A stretch of DNA of 64,000 nucleotides from Paucibacter sp. TC2R-5 (GTDB lineage Bacteria; Pseudomonadota; Gammaproteobacteria; Burkholderiales; Burkholderiaceae_C): the NCBI RefSeq assembly GCF_025717605.1, contig NZ_JAJIRQ010000004.1, positions 504,804 to 568,803 on the forward strand, in the 5' to 3' direction. A program made the position numbers and the translations under genes. Position 1 is the first letter of the stretch; every line of letters begins with the position of its first letter. Shown here piece after piece: positions 36,405-46,136 of this stretch. The notes under the pieces were generated by a model that saw only the letters and a list, made by a program, of their open reading frames with translations, did not search any database and was not told the DNA's origin.

Positions 36405-37223
36405 ATGGACGATGAGTCAAACGATGCCAAGCAACCGGAATCGGTTGCGGCGGTACTGAAGGTATTTGCGATCCTGCAGGCCTTGTCAGAGCGCAGCGAG
36501 ACCGGCATTTCGGATCTGTCGGTGCGCTTGGCCATGCCCAAGGCGACGGTCTACCGCTTCTTGCAGACCATGATGACGCTGGGCTATGTGCATCAACAAG
36601 CCGACAGCGAGCGCTATGGCCTGACCATGCGGGCTTTCGAGCTGGGCGCCAAGGCCTTGCAGTACCCGGATCTGGTGGATCTGGCCAAGCACCATATGCA
36701 GATGCTGGCCGACAAGACCGGCGAGACGGTTCACTTGGGCACCTTGATCGACAGCGAGATCATCTATGTGCACAAGATCGATTCACGCCACACGCTGGGC
36801 ATGTATTCCAAAGTAGGGCGGCGCGCGCCGCTGCACAACACCGCCATCGGCAAGGTGCTGATGGCTTGGGAGCATCCCGAGCGGCGCGACCGCATCCTGG
36901 ACGGCGCCGAGTTCAAGCGTTTCCGCGACAAAACCATCGTCGACCGGCAAGCCTTTTTGGTCGAACTGGAGCGCGTCAAGGCGCAAGGGTATGGCGAGGA
37001 CAGGGAGGAGTTCGATGAACATATCCGCTGCCTGGGTATTCCGATCTTCGACCGCCTGAGCCAGCCGATTGCCGGCATGAGCGTTTCCTTTCCGACCTTT
37101 CGCTATGACGAAGAGAAAGCGCCGGAAATCATTGCCACGCTTACTGCAGCCAGCCGGGACATTTCCGCCAAGCTGGGATGCACAAAATTCCCGCTCGATG
37201 CGGCGAAGGCCGTATCGACCTGA
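36405..37223 (+). CDS. kdgR: IclR-family transcriptional regulator, probable KdgR
   Basis: Regulator of 272 residues from the ATG at 36405; a TTG at 36396 would add three residues. The N-terminal winged helix (about 12-75) reads VLKVFAILQALSE, then SVRLAMPKATVYRFLQTM. The effector domain (about 90-260) has GETVHLGTLIDSEIIYVHKID, APLHNTAIGKVLMAW and the conserved REEFDEHIRCLGIPIFD. KdgR of enterobacteria, which represses pectin genes until 2-keto-3-deoxygluconate binds, is of this type. The location at the end of the pectin cluster supports the same role; whether it represses or activates here cannot be read from sequence. Confidence 0.88.
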   Translation: MDDESNDAKQPESVAAVLKVFAILQALSERSETGISDLSVRLAMPKATVYRFLQTMMTLGYVHQQADSERYGLTMRAFELGAKALQYPDLVDLAKHHMQMLADKTGETVHLGTLIDSEIIYVHKIDSRHTLGMYSKVGRRAPLHNTAIGKVLMAWEHPERRDRILDGAEFKRFRDKTIVDRQAFLVELERVKAQGYGEDREEFDEHIRCLGIPIFDRLSQPIAGMSVSFPTFRYDEEKAPEIIATLTAASRDISAKLGCTKFPLDAAKAVST

Positions 37224-37237
37224 AACTGCGCTGCGTC

Positions 37238-37744
37238 TCAGTCCATCAAGCCGAAATCAGGGCTGGACACCATGGCCTCGATATCGAGCAGGATCAGCAT
37301 CCTCTCGCCGATCTTGCCCAGACCGGTGATGAAGCGCGCGTCGAGCGCGGCGGCGACTTCGGGGCGCGCCTTGATCTGCTCGACATTGAGCTCCAGCACG
37401 TCGGAGACGGCGTCCACCACGATGCCGACCACGCGCTGGCAAACGTTCAGCACGATCACCACGGTGAAGGCGTTGTACTCGCCGCTTTGCCCCAAGCGCA
37501 AACGCAGGTCGACGATAGGCACGATCACGCCACGCAGATTGACGACGCCCTTGACGAAGTGCGGGGCGTTGGCAACCCGGGTCGGCGGCTCATAGGAGCG
37601 GATTTCTTGTACCCGCAAGATGTCGAGGCCGTATTCCTCGGCGCCGACATGAAAGGTCAGAAATTGCTTGGAATCAGGCCGGGCCTGGTCTGCGGCATAG
37701 ACGGCGTTGGAGCCGGAGGAAGAAACCAGTGCGGTAGTGCTCAT
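37238..37744 (-). CDS. cheW: Chemotaxis coupling protein CheW
   Basis: Links chemoreceptors to CheA. The 168-residue protein is a CheW domain with a short N-terminal extension: FLTFHVGAEEYGLDILRVQEI, VKGVVNLRGVIVPIVDLR, and VVGIVVDAVSDVLEL. No cheA, cheY or receptor is adjacent, so it is an orphan in this window. It is convergent with the IclR gene (14-bp gap) and downstream of ychF on the same strand, after the ychF terminator. Confidence 0.94.
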   Translation of the reverse strand: MSTTALVSSSGSNAVYAADQARPDSKQFLTFHVGAEEYGLDILRVQEIRSYEPPTRVANAPHFVKGVVNLRGVIVPIVDLRLRLGQSGEYNAFTVVIVLNVCQRVVGIVVDAVSDVLELNVEQIKARPEVAAALDARFITGLGKIGERMLILLDIEAMVSSPDFGLMD

Positions 37745-37874
37745 GGATTGGACGGGCTAGCAAGGTTACGAAGTTTTTGCGAAAAGGGCCGAAGGGTGCA
37801 GGTATTTTGCGCCGAAGCTGGCCGTTGAATCCTGGGATCAAGCCCCGGCGACTGGCTTTTTCAAACGATGGGCG

Positions 37875-37911
37875 AAAAAAAGCCCCGCTTGAGTTTCAAT
37901 TCAGCGGGGCT
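37875..37911 (-). terminator. Rho-independent terminator of ychF
   Basis: Arms AGCCCCGCT (37881-37889) and AGCGGGGCT (37903-37911). On the minus strand the stem is followed by a run of seven T (including the last stem base), 18 bp after the stop codon. The rest of 37745-37928 holds no gene. Confidence 0.9.
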
Positions 37912-37928
37912 CCCGAGCGGCTACAGCC

Positions 37929-39020
<1,092 letters not shown>

Positions 39021-39151
39021 GGAAGGCTTTCTGGGTGTGGTGCGGGAGACGCAAAGGCGGGATTTTAGACGCTCCGGCTAAATGACCTGTTCTAAGCCTT
39101 GTTCTGCATCCTGTTCAGGGGCCCTGACCCAACGCCTTCCAGCGCCTTGCC

Positions 39152-39157
39152 TACAAT
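39152..39157 (+). promoter_or_regulatory. Candidate -10 element for a leaderless transcript
   Basis: TACAAT ends seven bases before the ATG at 39164, and no purine-rich ribosome site precedes that ATG. Transcription from this -10 would begin at or next to the start codon. No convincing -35 was found. Confidence 0.3.
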
Positions 39158-39163
39158 GCCCGA

Positions 39164-40276
39164 ATGCAAAAATATGAGGTCTTGGTTCGTGGCTCGGGTT
39201 GTGTCGGGCGCAGCTTGGCGTTGGCCCTGGGCGCGCAGGGCCTGCGTGTGGCCTTGCTGGGCAGCGCCGAGGCCAGCTTGGCGCAGCGCGAAGATGTGCG
39301 CAGCTATGCCTTGAACGCCGCCTCGGTGCGTTTGTTGCGCGAACTCAAGGTCTGGGATTCATTGCCTCTTGACGCGATCAGCCCGGTCTACGACATCAAG
39401 GTCAGCGGCGACCAAGCCGGCGCGCTGCTGGAGTTTTCGGCCTGGCAGCAAGGCGTTGCTGAGCTGGCGTTCATCGTTGACGCGGGCGCCCTGGAGCAGC
39501 AGCTCGCCACGGCCTTGCGCTTTTCTCCCCATGTGAAGATCGTCGATGCGCCGGTGCCCGCCGATTTGACCGCGCTGTGCGAGGGGCGCGATTCCCAGCA
39601 GCGTGCAGAGCTGGGCGTGCGCTTTGAGGCTCACGCCTATGGCCACCGCGCCATTGCCGCCCGCCTGAGTTCGAACCTGCCTCACCAAGGCGTCGCACGG
39701 CAGTGGTTCAGATCACCCGATGTCTTGGCCCTGTTGCCGATTGAAAAACCCAGCCCAGGCAGCTCCTATGGCTTGGTGTGGTCCTTGCCCGAGCAGCAGG
39801 CGCTTGACTTGCTGGCAGCGCCCGATGCCGAGTTCGAGGCGGCCTTGAATGCCGCCAGTGGTGGTGAAGCCGGGATCTTGACGCTGGCCACGGGCCGCTC
39901 TTCATGGCCCTTGGCGCGGGCCCAGGCCGAACCGGTGCAAGGCCCGGGCTGGGTGTTGCTGGGCGATGCGGCGCACCTGGTCCATCCCTTGGCCGGCCAA
40001 GGCCTCAACCTGGGTTTGGCCGATGTGGCCGCTTTGGCTGCCGTTTTGGCCACCAAGGAGGCTTGGCGCTCGGTCGGTGACGAGCGCCTGCTGCGCCGCT
40101 TTGCACGCGCCCGCATGGCCCCCAATTGGGCCATGGGCGAGCTGACCGATGGTCTGCTGAAAGTTTTTGCCAGCGAGGCGATGCCCTTGCGCGAGTTGCG
40201 CAACAAGGGCTTGAATGCGCTGAATTCTGTTCCACCCTTGAAGCGTTGGCTGATCACGCGCGCCCTGGGTCTTTGA
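39164..40276 (+). CDS. FAD-dependent monooxygenase, UbiH/UbiF family
   Basis: Flavoprotein hydroxylase of 370 residues, similar to the aromatic ring hydroxylases of ubiquinone biosynthesis. The FAD dinucleotide motif is GSGCVGRSLALALGAQG at the N-terminus, and the second FAD motif is LGDAAHLVHPLAGQGLNLGL near residue 272. Which ring position it hydroxylates is not clear from sequence. dsbC follows 28 bp later. Confidence 0.88.
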   Translation: MQKYEVLVRGSGCVGRSLALALGAQGLRVALLGSAEASLAQREDVRSYALNAASVRLLRELKVWDSLPLDAISPVYDIKVSGDQAGALLEFSAWQQGVAELAFIVDAGALEQQLATALRFSPHVKIVDAPVPADLTALCEGRDSQQRAELGVRFEAHAYGHRAIAARLSSNLPHQGVARQWFRSPDVLALLPIEKPSPGSSYGLVWSLPEQQALDLLAAPDAEFEAALNAASGGEAGILTLATGRSSWPLARAQAEPVQGPGWVLLGDAAHLVHPLAGQGLNLGLADVAALAAVLATKEAWRSVGDERLLRRFARARMAPNWAMGELTDGLLKVFASEAMPLRELRNKGLNALNSVPPLKRWLITRALGL

Positions 40277-40304
40277 TGTTTACTTTTGCCTAAATCCTCA
40301 CACC

Positions 40305-41033
40305 ATGAAGATGCTGAAAGCTACGACCTCCCTCACCGCCGCGCTCTTGCTGGCCATGCCTCTGCTGGCGCAGGCCAATGAGGCCGTCATCCGCAAGAAT
40401 TTGGCCGAGCGCCTGGCCAGTTTGCCCAAGGTGGACGAAGTCAAACAAAGTCCGATGCCGGGGCTGTGGGAAATCCGCATCGGCAACGAGATTCGCTATA
40501 CCGATGCGACGGGCACTTATTTGATTGAAGGCGAGCTGATCGACTTGCGCACGCGCAAGAACTTGACCGAAGAGCGCGTCATCAAGCTGCAAACGGTTGA
40601 CTTTGCCAGCCTGCCTTTGAAAGACGCCGTGGTCTGGAAGACCGGCGACGGCAAGCGCCGCATTGCGATTTTCTCCGACCCCAACTGTGGTTACTGCAAG
40701 CGCTTCGAGCGCTCTTTGCAAGATGTCAAAGACCTGACGGTCTACACCTTTTTGATTCCTATTTTGGGCGGTGATTCACCCGAGAAGGCGCGTTCGGTCT
40801 GGTGCGCCAAGGACAGCACAGCGACCTGGCGGGCCTGGATGTTGGACGGCAAGGCGCCGGCCAAGCCTATGGGTGCTTGTGACGACAGCGCGATCGAGCG
40901 CAATCTTGCGCTGTCCAAGCGCAGCCATGTCAGCGGAACGCCGGCCATCATCTTTGAAGACGGCAGCCGTGCTCCGGGTGCTTTGAGCGCCGAGCAGTTG
41001 GAAAAGCGCCTGCAGGCGGTGGGCAAGTCCTGA
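40305..41033 (+). CDS. dsbC: Thiol:disulfide interchange protein DsbC
   Basis: Periplasmic disulfide isomerase, 242 residues. Signal peptide to LLAQA/NEA, an N-terminal dimerisation domain (about 25-90), and a thioredoxin-fold domain with active site SDPNCGYCKRFE and the cis-proline in VSGTPAIIF. Additional Cys residues (SVWCAKD and GACDD) correspond to the structural pair of E. coli DsbC. Confidence 0.95.
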   Translation: MKMLKATTSLTAALLLAMPLLAQANEAVIRKNLAERLASLPKVDEVKQSPMPGLWEIRIGNEIRYTDATGTYLIEGELIDLRTRKNLTEERVIKLQTVDFASLPLKDAVVWKTGDGKRRIAIFSDPNCGYCKRFERSLQDVKDLTVYTFLIPILGGDSPEKARSVWCAKDSTATWRAWMLDGKAPAKPMGACDDSAIERNLALSKRSHVSGTPAIIFEDGSRAPGALSAEQLEKRLQAVGKS

Positions 41034-41106
41034 CCCTGGCGTGACCCTCTAGCCCGTCTAGTCCTTTTGTTCACCACTTCGTCATCCGCTTCCGGAGTCT
41101 GACTGC

Positions 41107-41568
41107 ATGCCTGTTGCCGCCAATGCGCTCGCGCCCTTGCCACTCAACCCCTTGGCACTCAGATTGGGGCACCTGGGCTTGCTGCCCTTTGTCTTCGGCG
41201 CGATTTTGGTCTGGCTGGTGGGAGGGCGCAATGCCGAAGCCCACGCCTGGATCAGTTTTTCCTTGTCGGCCTATGCCGCGCTGATCCTGTCTTTTTTGGG
41301 CGGCATTTATTGGGGCCTGGGCTTCAGGCAGGTCGAGCCCGGCGTTCAGCCCTTTGTCTGGGGTGTCCTGCCCTCGCTAGGGGCCTGGGTGGCGCTGGTG
41401 ATGCCGGCTTATGCGGGTCTGGTTTTGCACGGCGTGATGTTGATCGTTTGCTACCTGGTTGATCGGCGGCTCTACCCGGCTCTGGGCGCGGCGGCTTGGT
41501 TGACGCTGCGCTTTCGCCTCAGTGCGGTGGCGGCGCTGTGCTGCTTTTTGGCCGCGGCAGGAAGTTGA
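41107..41568 (+). CDS. DUF3429 family membrane protein
   Basis: Small integral membrane protein of 153 residues with about five hydrophobic segments and the pattern LSFLGGIYWGLGF typical of DUF3429. Function is unknown in the family. It is followed 8 bp later by the M61 peptidase gene. Confidence 0.8.
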   Translation: MPVAANALAPLPLNPLALRLGHLGLLPFVFGAILVWLVGGRNAEAHAWISFSLSAYAALILSFLGGIYWGLGFRQVEPGVQPFVWGVLPSLGAWVALVMPAYAGLVLHGVMLIVCYLVDRRLYPALGAAAWLTLRFRLSAVAALCCFLAAAGS

Positions 41569-41576
41569 AAGAAGCG

Positions 41577-43349
41577 ATGAGTGCCGTGCGCTATCTGGTC
41601 GAACTGGCCGACCCCAAAACCCATGTTTACTCGGTCACGCTGACGCTGGACGCGCCCGCAGCGCTGCAGCGCTTCAGCCTGCCGGCCTGGATTCCCGGCA
41701 GCTATTTGCTGCGAGAGTTCGCGCGTCATCTGAGTGGCCTGACGGCAACGCAAGCAGGCCGCCCGGTGGACTTGGTGCAAATGGACAAGGCCAACTGGCA
41801 GGCGAGCTGCAGCGGGGCCGAGCCCTTGACCCTGCGCTACCAGGTCTATGCTTTTGACAACTCGGTGAGGGCAGCGTTTTTGGATGCCGACCGGGGCTTT
41901 TTCAATGGCACCGGTTTGTGCCTGCGCGCGCATGGCCGCGAGCAGGGAAGCCATAGCATCGAATTCGGCCACCTGCCCGAAGGCTGGCAGATCGCCACGG
42001 CGATGCAGCATTGCGCGGGCGGCCCCTACCAAGCGGCCAATTACGACGAACTGGTCGACAACCCCTTCGAACTGGGGCGGTTTTGGCAGGGTCAATTCAG
42101 CGCCGCCGGCGTGCCGCACAAGATTGTCGTGAGCGGCGCTTTGCCGGTGTTTGATGGCGGCCGTTTGCTGGCAGACGCGCAGCGCATCTGCGAGGCGCAG
42201 CTGGCCTTCTGGCATGGCGAAGCGGGCGATCAGCAGGGCCGCGCACCGTTCGGTCACTACATCTTCTTTTTGAACGCGGTGGAAGAAGGCTACGGCGGCC
42301 TGGAGCACCGAGCCAGCACCGCCTTGATCGCGCCGCGCCGTGATTTGCCGCACCTGGGGCAGACCGAGCTGAGCGAAGGCTATGTGCGCCTGCTGGGGCT
42401 GATCAGCCATGAGTACTTCCACAGCTGGAACGTCAAACAGCTCAAGCCCGACAATTTTGCGCAGCTGGACTACGCGCAAGAGAACTACACCGAGCTGCTG
42501 TGGTTTTTCGAGGGCTTCACCAGCTATTACGACGAGCTGATGCTGGTGCGCTGCGGCCTGATCGACGAGGCGCGCTATTTGAAACTGCTGACCAGCCTCT
42601 ATAACTCGGTGCTGGCCACACCGGGGCGCAAGGTCCAAAGCCTGGCGCAATCCAGCTTTGACGCCTGGGTCAAGTACTACCGCCAGGACGAAAACTCGCC
42701 CAACAGCACCATCAGCTACTACACCAAGGGTGCCCTGGCCGCGCTGGCGCTGGATTTGAGTTTGCGCAGCGCCGAGCCGGCGCCCAGCAGTCTGGATGAG
42801 TTGATGCGCCTGCTGTGGGTGCGCAGCGGCGCCGGGCAAGCGACCGGGGCAAGAGGCGCCATCAGCGAGGCCGATGTGCTGGCCTTGATCGCGGAGCTGG
42901 GCGGCCAGGCTTTGGCCGAGCAGTTCCGCGCATGGGTGCATGGCCGTGACGATTTGCCGCTGCCGCAGCTGTTTGAGAGGCTTGGCGTGCAATTGCGCAG
43001 CGACAAGCCGACGCTGGCCCAAAAGCTGGGCCTGCGGGTCAATGAGTCGGCTGCGGGCCTGTCTGTCAAGCAGGTCTTGGCCGGCTCTGCCGCGCTGGCC
43101 GGTGGCTTGTGCGCGGGGGATGAGCTGCTGGCCTGCAATGGCTGGCGCATTCGCCGGCTTGAGGATGCCGCGCTGACGCTGGCCTCGGGGACGCTGGACC
43201 TGAGCTTGCTGGTGTCGCGCGATCAGCGCTTGCTGACCTTGCCGGTCAGGCTGCCTGCGGCAGACAGCGATGCCCCTGTCATCCTGAGCCTCGCCGAGAA
43301 GCCGTCGGCACGCGTTAGCAGCCTGCGCAAGGCATGGCTGGCGGGCTGA
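41577..43349 (+). CDS. M61 family metallopeptidase with PDZ domain
   Basis: Zinc peptidase of about 590 residues, glycyl-aminopeptidase-like. An N-terminal beta domain (VRYLVELADPKTHVYSVTL, WIPGSYLLREFARHL) precedes the catalytic domain with HEYFHSWNVKQLKP (two His ligands and catalytic Glu) and the downstream Glu in WFFEGFTSYYDEL. A PDZ domain is at about 480-570. No signal peptide is visible, so it is probably cytoplasmic. The start at 41577 follows DUF3429 by 8 bp, and its end overlaps the DUF3108 gene by 16 bp. Confidence 0.93.
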   Translation: MSAVRYLVELADPKTHVYSVTLTLDAPAALQRFSLPAWIPGSYLLREFARHLSGLTATQAGRPVDLVQMDKANWQASCSGAEPLTLRYQVYAFDNSVRAAFLDADRGFFNGTGLCLRAHGREQGSHSIEFGHLPEGWQIATAMQHCAGGPYQAANYDELVDNPFELGRFWQGQFSAAGVPHKIVVSGALPVFDGGRLLADAQRICEAQLAFWHGEAGDQQGRAPFGHYIFFLNAVEEGYGGLEHRASTALIAPRRDLPHLGQTELSEGYVRLLGLISHEYFHSWNVKQLKPDNFAQLDYAQENYTELLWFFEGFTSYYDELMLVRCGLIDEARYLKLLTSLYNSVLATPGRKVQSLAQSSFDAWVKYYRQDENSPNSTISYYTKGALAALALDLSLRSAEPAPSSLDELMRLLWVRSGAGQATGARGAISEADVLALIAELGGQALAEQFRAWVHGRDDLPLPQLFERLGVQLRSDKPTLAQKLGLRVNESAAGLSVKQVLAGSAALAGGLCAGDELLACNGWRIRRLEDAALTLASGTLDLSLLVSRDQRLLTLPVRLPAADSDAPVILSLAEKPSARVSSLRKAWLAG

Positions 43350-44458
43350 GCAGCAGGCCAGCGAATCCATCGAGCGCAAGGCGGCTTCGATGGCTGGCTA
43401 TTCTGCTGCTGCCGGTGCTGCTGGCGCATCTCTGGTTGGGAGAGGCTGTACACCGGCTGCATCAAGGCTGGAGCGAGGCCGCCGCGCCGATGCCGGCGCG
43501 CTTGGTGGTGGCCTACACGCGGGAGCTGAAGGCAGCAAAGCCTCCTGCTCGGGTGGCGCCAGCCGCGCCCAAACCCAAGCCCAGGCCGGCAGCAAGGTCG
43601 TCTGCTCCCAAGCCGCCGCTTGAAGCGGCTGCGCCCACCGAACTTTTGCCTGAATCTGTGGCCCAAGAAGCGTCCGCGCCTGTGCCTACGCCGGCTTCCA
43701 GCGAGCCCGCTGTGGCCGCCGCAGACCCGCCTCCCGCCGCCGCCGAGCCGGCCGCCAGTGCCGCCGGCACTGAAGAAACTCTGCCCGGCCCTGAATGGCC
43801 GCCCTCCACCTTGCTCAGCTACCGGCTCAGCGGTAACTACCGGGGCGAGGTGCACGGTAACGCGCAAGTCGAGTGGATAAGGCAGGGCCCGCGCTACCAG
43901 ATGCACCTGGATGTTGCGGTCGGCCCCAGCTTTGCGCCGCTGATTTCCCGCCGCATGAGCAGCGATGGTCGCCTGACGCCGGCCGGCGTCGCGCCGCAGC
44001 GGTACGACGAAGACACAAGGGTGATGTTCAGTCAACGCCGGCGCTCGACGCTGCTCTTCCATGGCGACGCCGTGACCATGCCCAACGGCAGCCGCGAGCC
44101 GGTACCGGCCGGGGTGCAGGATGCTGCCAGCCAATTCGTGCAGCTGACCCGGCTGTTCCTGACCGGCGCCGAGCCGCTGCGCGCCGGCCATGTCATCGAT
44201 ATCCCCTTGGTGTTGCCCAAACGCCAATACCTGTGGCGCTACGAAATACTCGGCGAAGAGGAACTGCAAACGCCCATGGGTAGGCTGCAGACCTGGCATT
44301 TGAAGCCCTCGAAAGCGGCGGGCGGCGGCGACCTGTCGGCCGAGGTCTGGATCGCCCCTTCGCTGCAATACCTGCCGGTGCGCCTGCGCATTCGTCAAGA
44401 CGAGCAGACTTATATCGACCTGATGTTGAATGCGCCGCCCCAGCAAGGCGCGCCTTGA
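43334..44458 (+). CDS. DUF3108 domain protein, envelope-anchored
   Basis: Protein of 374 residues with an N-terminal transmembrane segment (LRWLAILLLPVLLAHLWLG), then a long Ala/Pro-rich linker (about 65-150) with TonB-like KPKPRP stretches, and a C-terminal DUF3108 domain (about 155-365: LLSYRLSGNYRGEVHGNAQVEW, QFVQLTRLFLTGAEPL, VWIAPSLQYLPVRLRI). The domain is thought to be a periplasmic beta structure of unknown function. It overlaps the M61 peptidase by 16 bp, suggesting coupled expression. Confidence 0.85.
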   Translation: MAGGLSSRPANPSSARRLRWLAILLLPVLLAHLWLGEAVHRLHQGWSEAAAPMPARLVVAYTRELKAAKPPARVAPAAPKPKPRPAARSSAPKPPLEAAAPTELLPESVAQEASAPVPTPASSEPAVAAADPPPAAAEPAASAAGTEETLPGPEWPPSTLLSYRLSGNYRGEVHGNAQVEWIRQGPRYQMHLDVAVGPSFAPLISRRMSSDGRLTPAGVAPQRYDEDTRVMFSQRRRSTLLFHGDAVTMPNGSREPVPAGVQDAASQFVQLTRLFLTGAEPLRAGHVIDIPLVLPKRQYLWRYEILGEEELQTPMGRLQTWHLKPSKAAGGGDLSAEVWIAPSLQYLPVRLRIRQDEQTYIDLMLNAPPQQGAP

Positions 44459-44460
44459 TT

Positions 44461-44495
44461 CGCTGCCCCCTATAGTTCCGCTGCCCCCTATAGTT
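44461..44495. repeat. 17-bp direct repeat containing TATAGTT
   Basis: CGCTGCCCCCTATAGTT occurs at 44461-44477 and again at 44479-44495, one base apart, in the 64-bp gap before the enoyl-CoA hydratase gene. Each copy holds a TATAGT that resembles a -10 element. Confidence 0.8.
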
Positions 44496-44522
44496 AGCCC
44501 CAATTCACTCCAAGGAACTCCC

Positions 44523-45317
44523 ATGAGCTATGAATGCATCATCACCGAAGTGCGAGGCGAAGGCGCCCGCAAGACCGGCCTGATCACGCTGAACCGCCCC
44601 AAGGCCTTGAATGCCTTGAGCGACCCCTTGTTCGATGAACTGGGCGAAGCGCTGCTGGCCTTCGATGCGGACGACGGCATCGGCTGCATCGTGCTGACCG
44701 GGTCCGAGCGTGCATTCGCGGCCGGCGCCGACATCCCGACGCTGGCTCAGCATGACTTCCAAAGCGCGGTGCGTACCGACATGATCACGCGCAACTGGGA
44801 GCACATCCTGCGTGTCAAAAAGCCGGTGATCGCGGCGGTGGCCGGTTTTGCCCTGGGCGGCGGCTGTGAGCTGGCGATGATGTGCGACTTCATCATCGCC
44901 GCCGACACCGCCAAGTTCGGTCAGCCCGAGGTCAAGCTGGGCGTCACGCCTGGCGCCGGCGGCACGCAGCGCCTGCCGCGCGCCGTGGGCAAGTCCAAGG
45001 CCATGGACCTGTTGCTGACCGCCCGCATGATGGACGCGGCGGAAGCCGAGCGCAGCGGTTTGGTGTCACGCGTCGTGCCTGCGGCCCAGCTGATGGAGGA
45101 AACCCTGGCCGCCGCTGAGCAGATCAATGGCTTCAGCGCCCCGGCACTGCAACTGATCAAGGAGCTGGTCAACCGCAGTTTCGAGAGCGGCCTCAAGGAA
45201 GGCGTGACCTCCGAGCGCCGCGTCTTCCACGCGGTGTTCGGCACCGACGACCAGCGCGAAGGCATGGACGCCTTCCTGAACAAGCGCGCACCGGCTTTCC
45301 GGCACGGCAAGCGCTGA
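44523..45317 (+). CDS. Enoyl-CoA hydratase
   Basis: Crotonase-family enzyme of 264 residues, hydrating 2-enoyl-CoA in beta-oxidation. The oxyanion-hole strand AFAAGADIPTLAQ, then AGFALGGGCELAMMCDFIIA, and both catalytic Glu positions are present (GGCELAM and GQPEVKLG). The start at 44523 has AAGGA in front; an in-frame extension to 44430 lies in the repeat. Convergent with the DUF6671 gene (7-bp gap). Confidence 0.94.
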   Translation: MSYECIITEVRGEGARKTGLITLNRPKALNALSDPLFDELGEALLAFDADDGIGCIVLTGSERAFAAGADIPTLAQHDFQSAVRTDMITRNWEHILRVKKPVIAAVAGFALGGGCELAMMCDFIIAADTAKFGQPEVKLGVTPGAGGTQRLPRAVGKSKAMDLLLTARMMDAAEAERSGLVSRVVPAAQLMEETLAAAEQINGFSAPALQLIKELVNRSFESGLKEGVTSERRVFHAVFGTDDQREGMDAFLNKRAPAFRHGKR

Positions 45318-45324
45318 TCCTGGC

Positions 45325-46134
45325 TCAGGGGTTGCACATTTCGCAGCGCTGAGCCGGTACCGTGGCGCGAATGGGCGCGGCTTGTTCATGCCCGCAAACG
45401 GCACAGGCCAGCAACTGTGCTTTGGCAGCACCGGTCGGGTAAGCACAGCATTCGCATAGAGCGCCGGGGATCAACCGAATAGGCCCAAACCCCGGCGCAG
45501 CGCAGGCCGGGCAGCCTTGCAGCCAGCGCGCCGCCAGCGCTTCGGCCGCGGCTTCGATCATGGCCATACGAGTCGGATTTCGGTGTGCCCGCATATCGGT
45601 TTCCAGCCACAGCTCGCCTTGTTGCAAGAAGGCGGGTGCCGCGTGGGTCTTCAGCGCCTCCATGCTGCCCAACTCCTTGTCAAACCAAGCTTCGCCGGGG
45701 CGGCCGACGATCAGGCCGTGGCCTGGAAAGCCGATCTGCTCTGCAAAGGCCGAAGCCTGCGGCCATGAGCTGACCGAGGCTTGGCGGTAGTTGGTGCTCG
45801 GCCCTTGCGCGGCCGCATGAACATGCTGGCCGCTGGCTGCATCGAAGCACACCACCACCTCCACGCCCCAGGCGGCCGTGCCCATATGTGGGTCGGGCCC
45901 GAAGCTGCCCTCGCTGCCCAGGCCGAACTCGGCGCCGGTCAGCTCGCAGGCCAGGCGGGCCTTGGCCAGAGCGGCTTCGACTTGCGTGCCGGTCCGGCTG
46001 CGCTCGTTGGTGAAAGTGCCCAGGCTGTCGGTGTCGAAGCCCTCGGCCAAGATCAGATCATGGCCCAGGCGCGCTGCCAAGCCCTGCATGGCAGGACCTT
46101 TGGCATGCTGAGTCAGCAGGGCGATACGTGCCAT
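45325..46134 (-). CDS. DUF6671 family protein with C-terminal zinc-ribbon-like cysteines
   Basis: Uncharacterised 269-residue protein. The N-terminal two thirds has the family wording DTDSLGTFTNERSRTGTQVEAALAKARLA and GLGSEGSFGPDPHMG, and later ETDMRAHRNPTRMAMIEAA. The C-terminal 65 residues carry CPAC, CECC, CAVC and CEMC, nine cysteines that could form two zinc sites. The family name is given from recall of these motifs, not from a search. It begins 2 bp after the isocitrate dehydrogenase stop, so it is probably translated from the same message. Confidence 0.72.
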   Translation of the reverse strand: MARIALLTQHAKGPAMQGLAARLGHDLILAEGFDTDSLGTFTNERSRTGTQVEAALAKARLACELTGAEFGLGSEGSFGPDPHMGTAAWGVEVVVCFDAASGQHVHAAAQGPSTNYRQASVSSWPQASAFAEQIGFPGHGLIVGRPGEAWFDKELGSMEALKTHAAPAFLQQGELWLETDMRAHRNPTRMAMIEAAAEALAARWLQGCPACAAPGFGPIRLIPGALCECCAYPTGAAKAQLLACAVCGHEQAAPIRATVPAQRCEMCNP

Positions 46135-46136
46135 GC

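Noticed and set aside
41472-43379. Open frame of 635 codons on the minus strand
   Set aside because: It is antisense to the M61 peptidase, which has HEYFH and a PDZ domain; the frame shows only low-complexity Gln/Ala/Arg composition.
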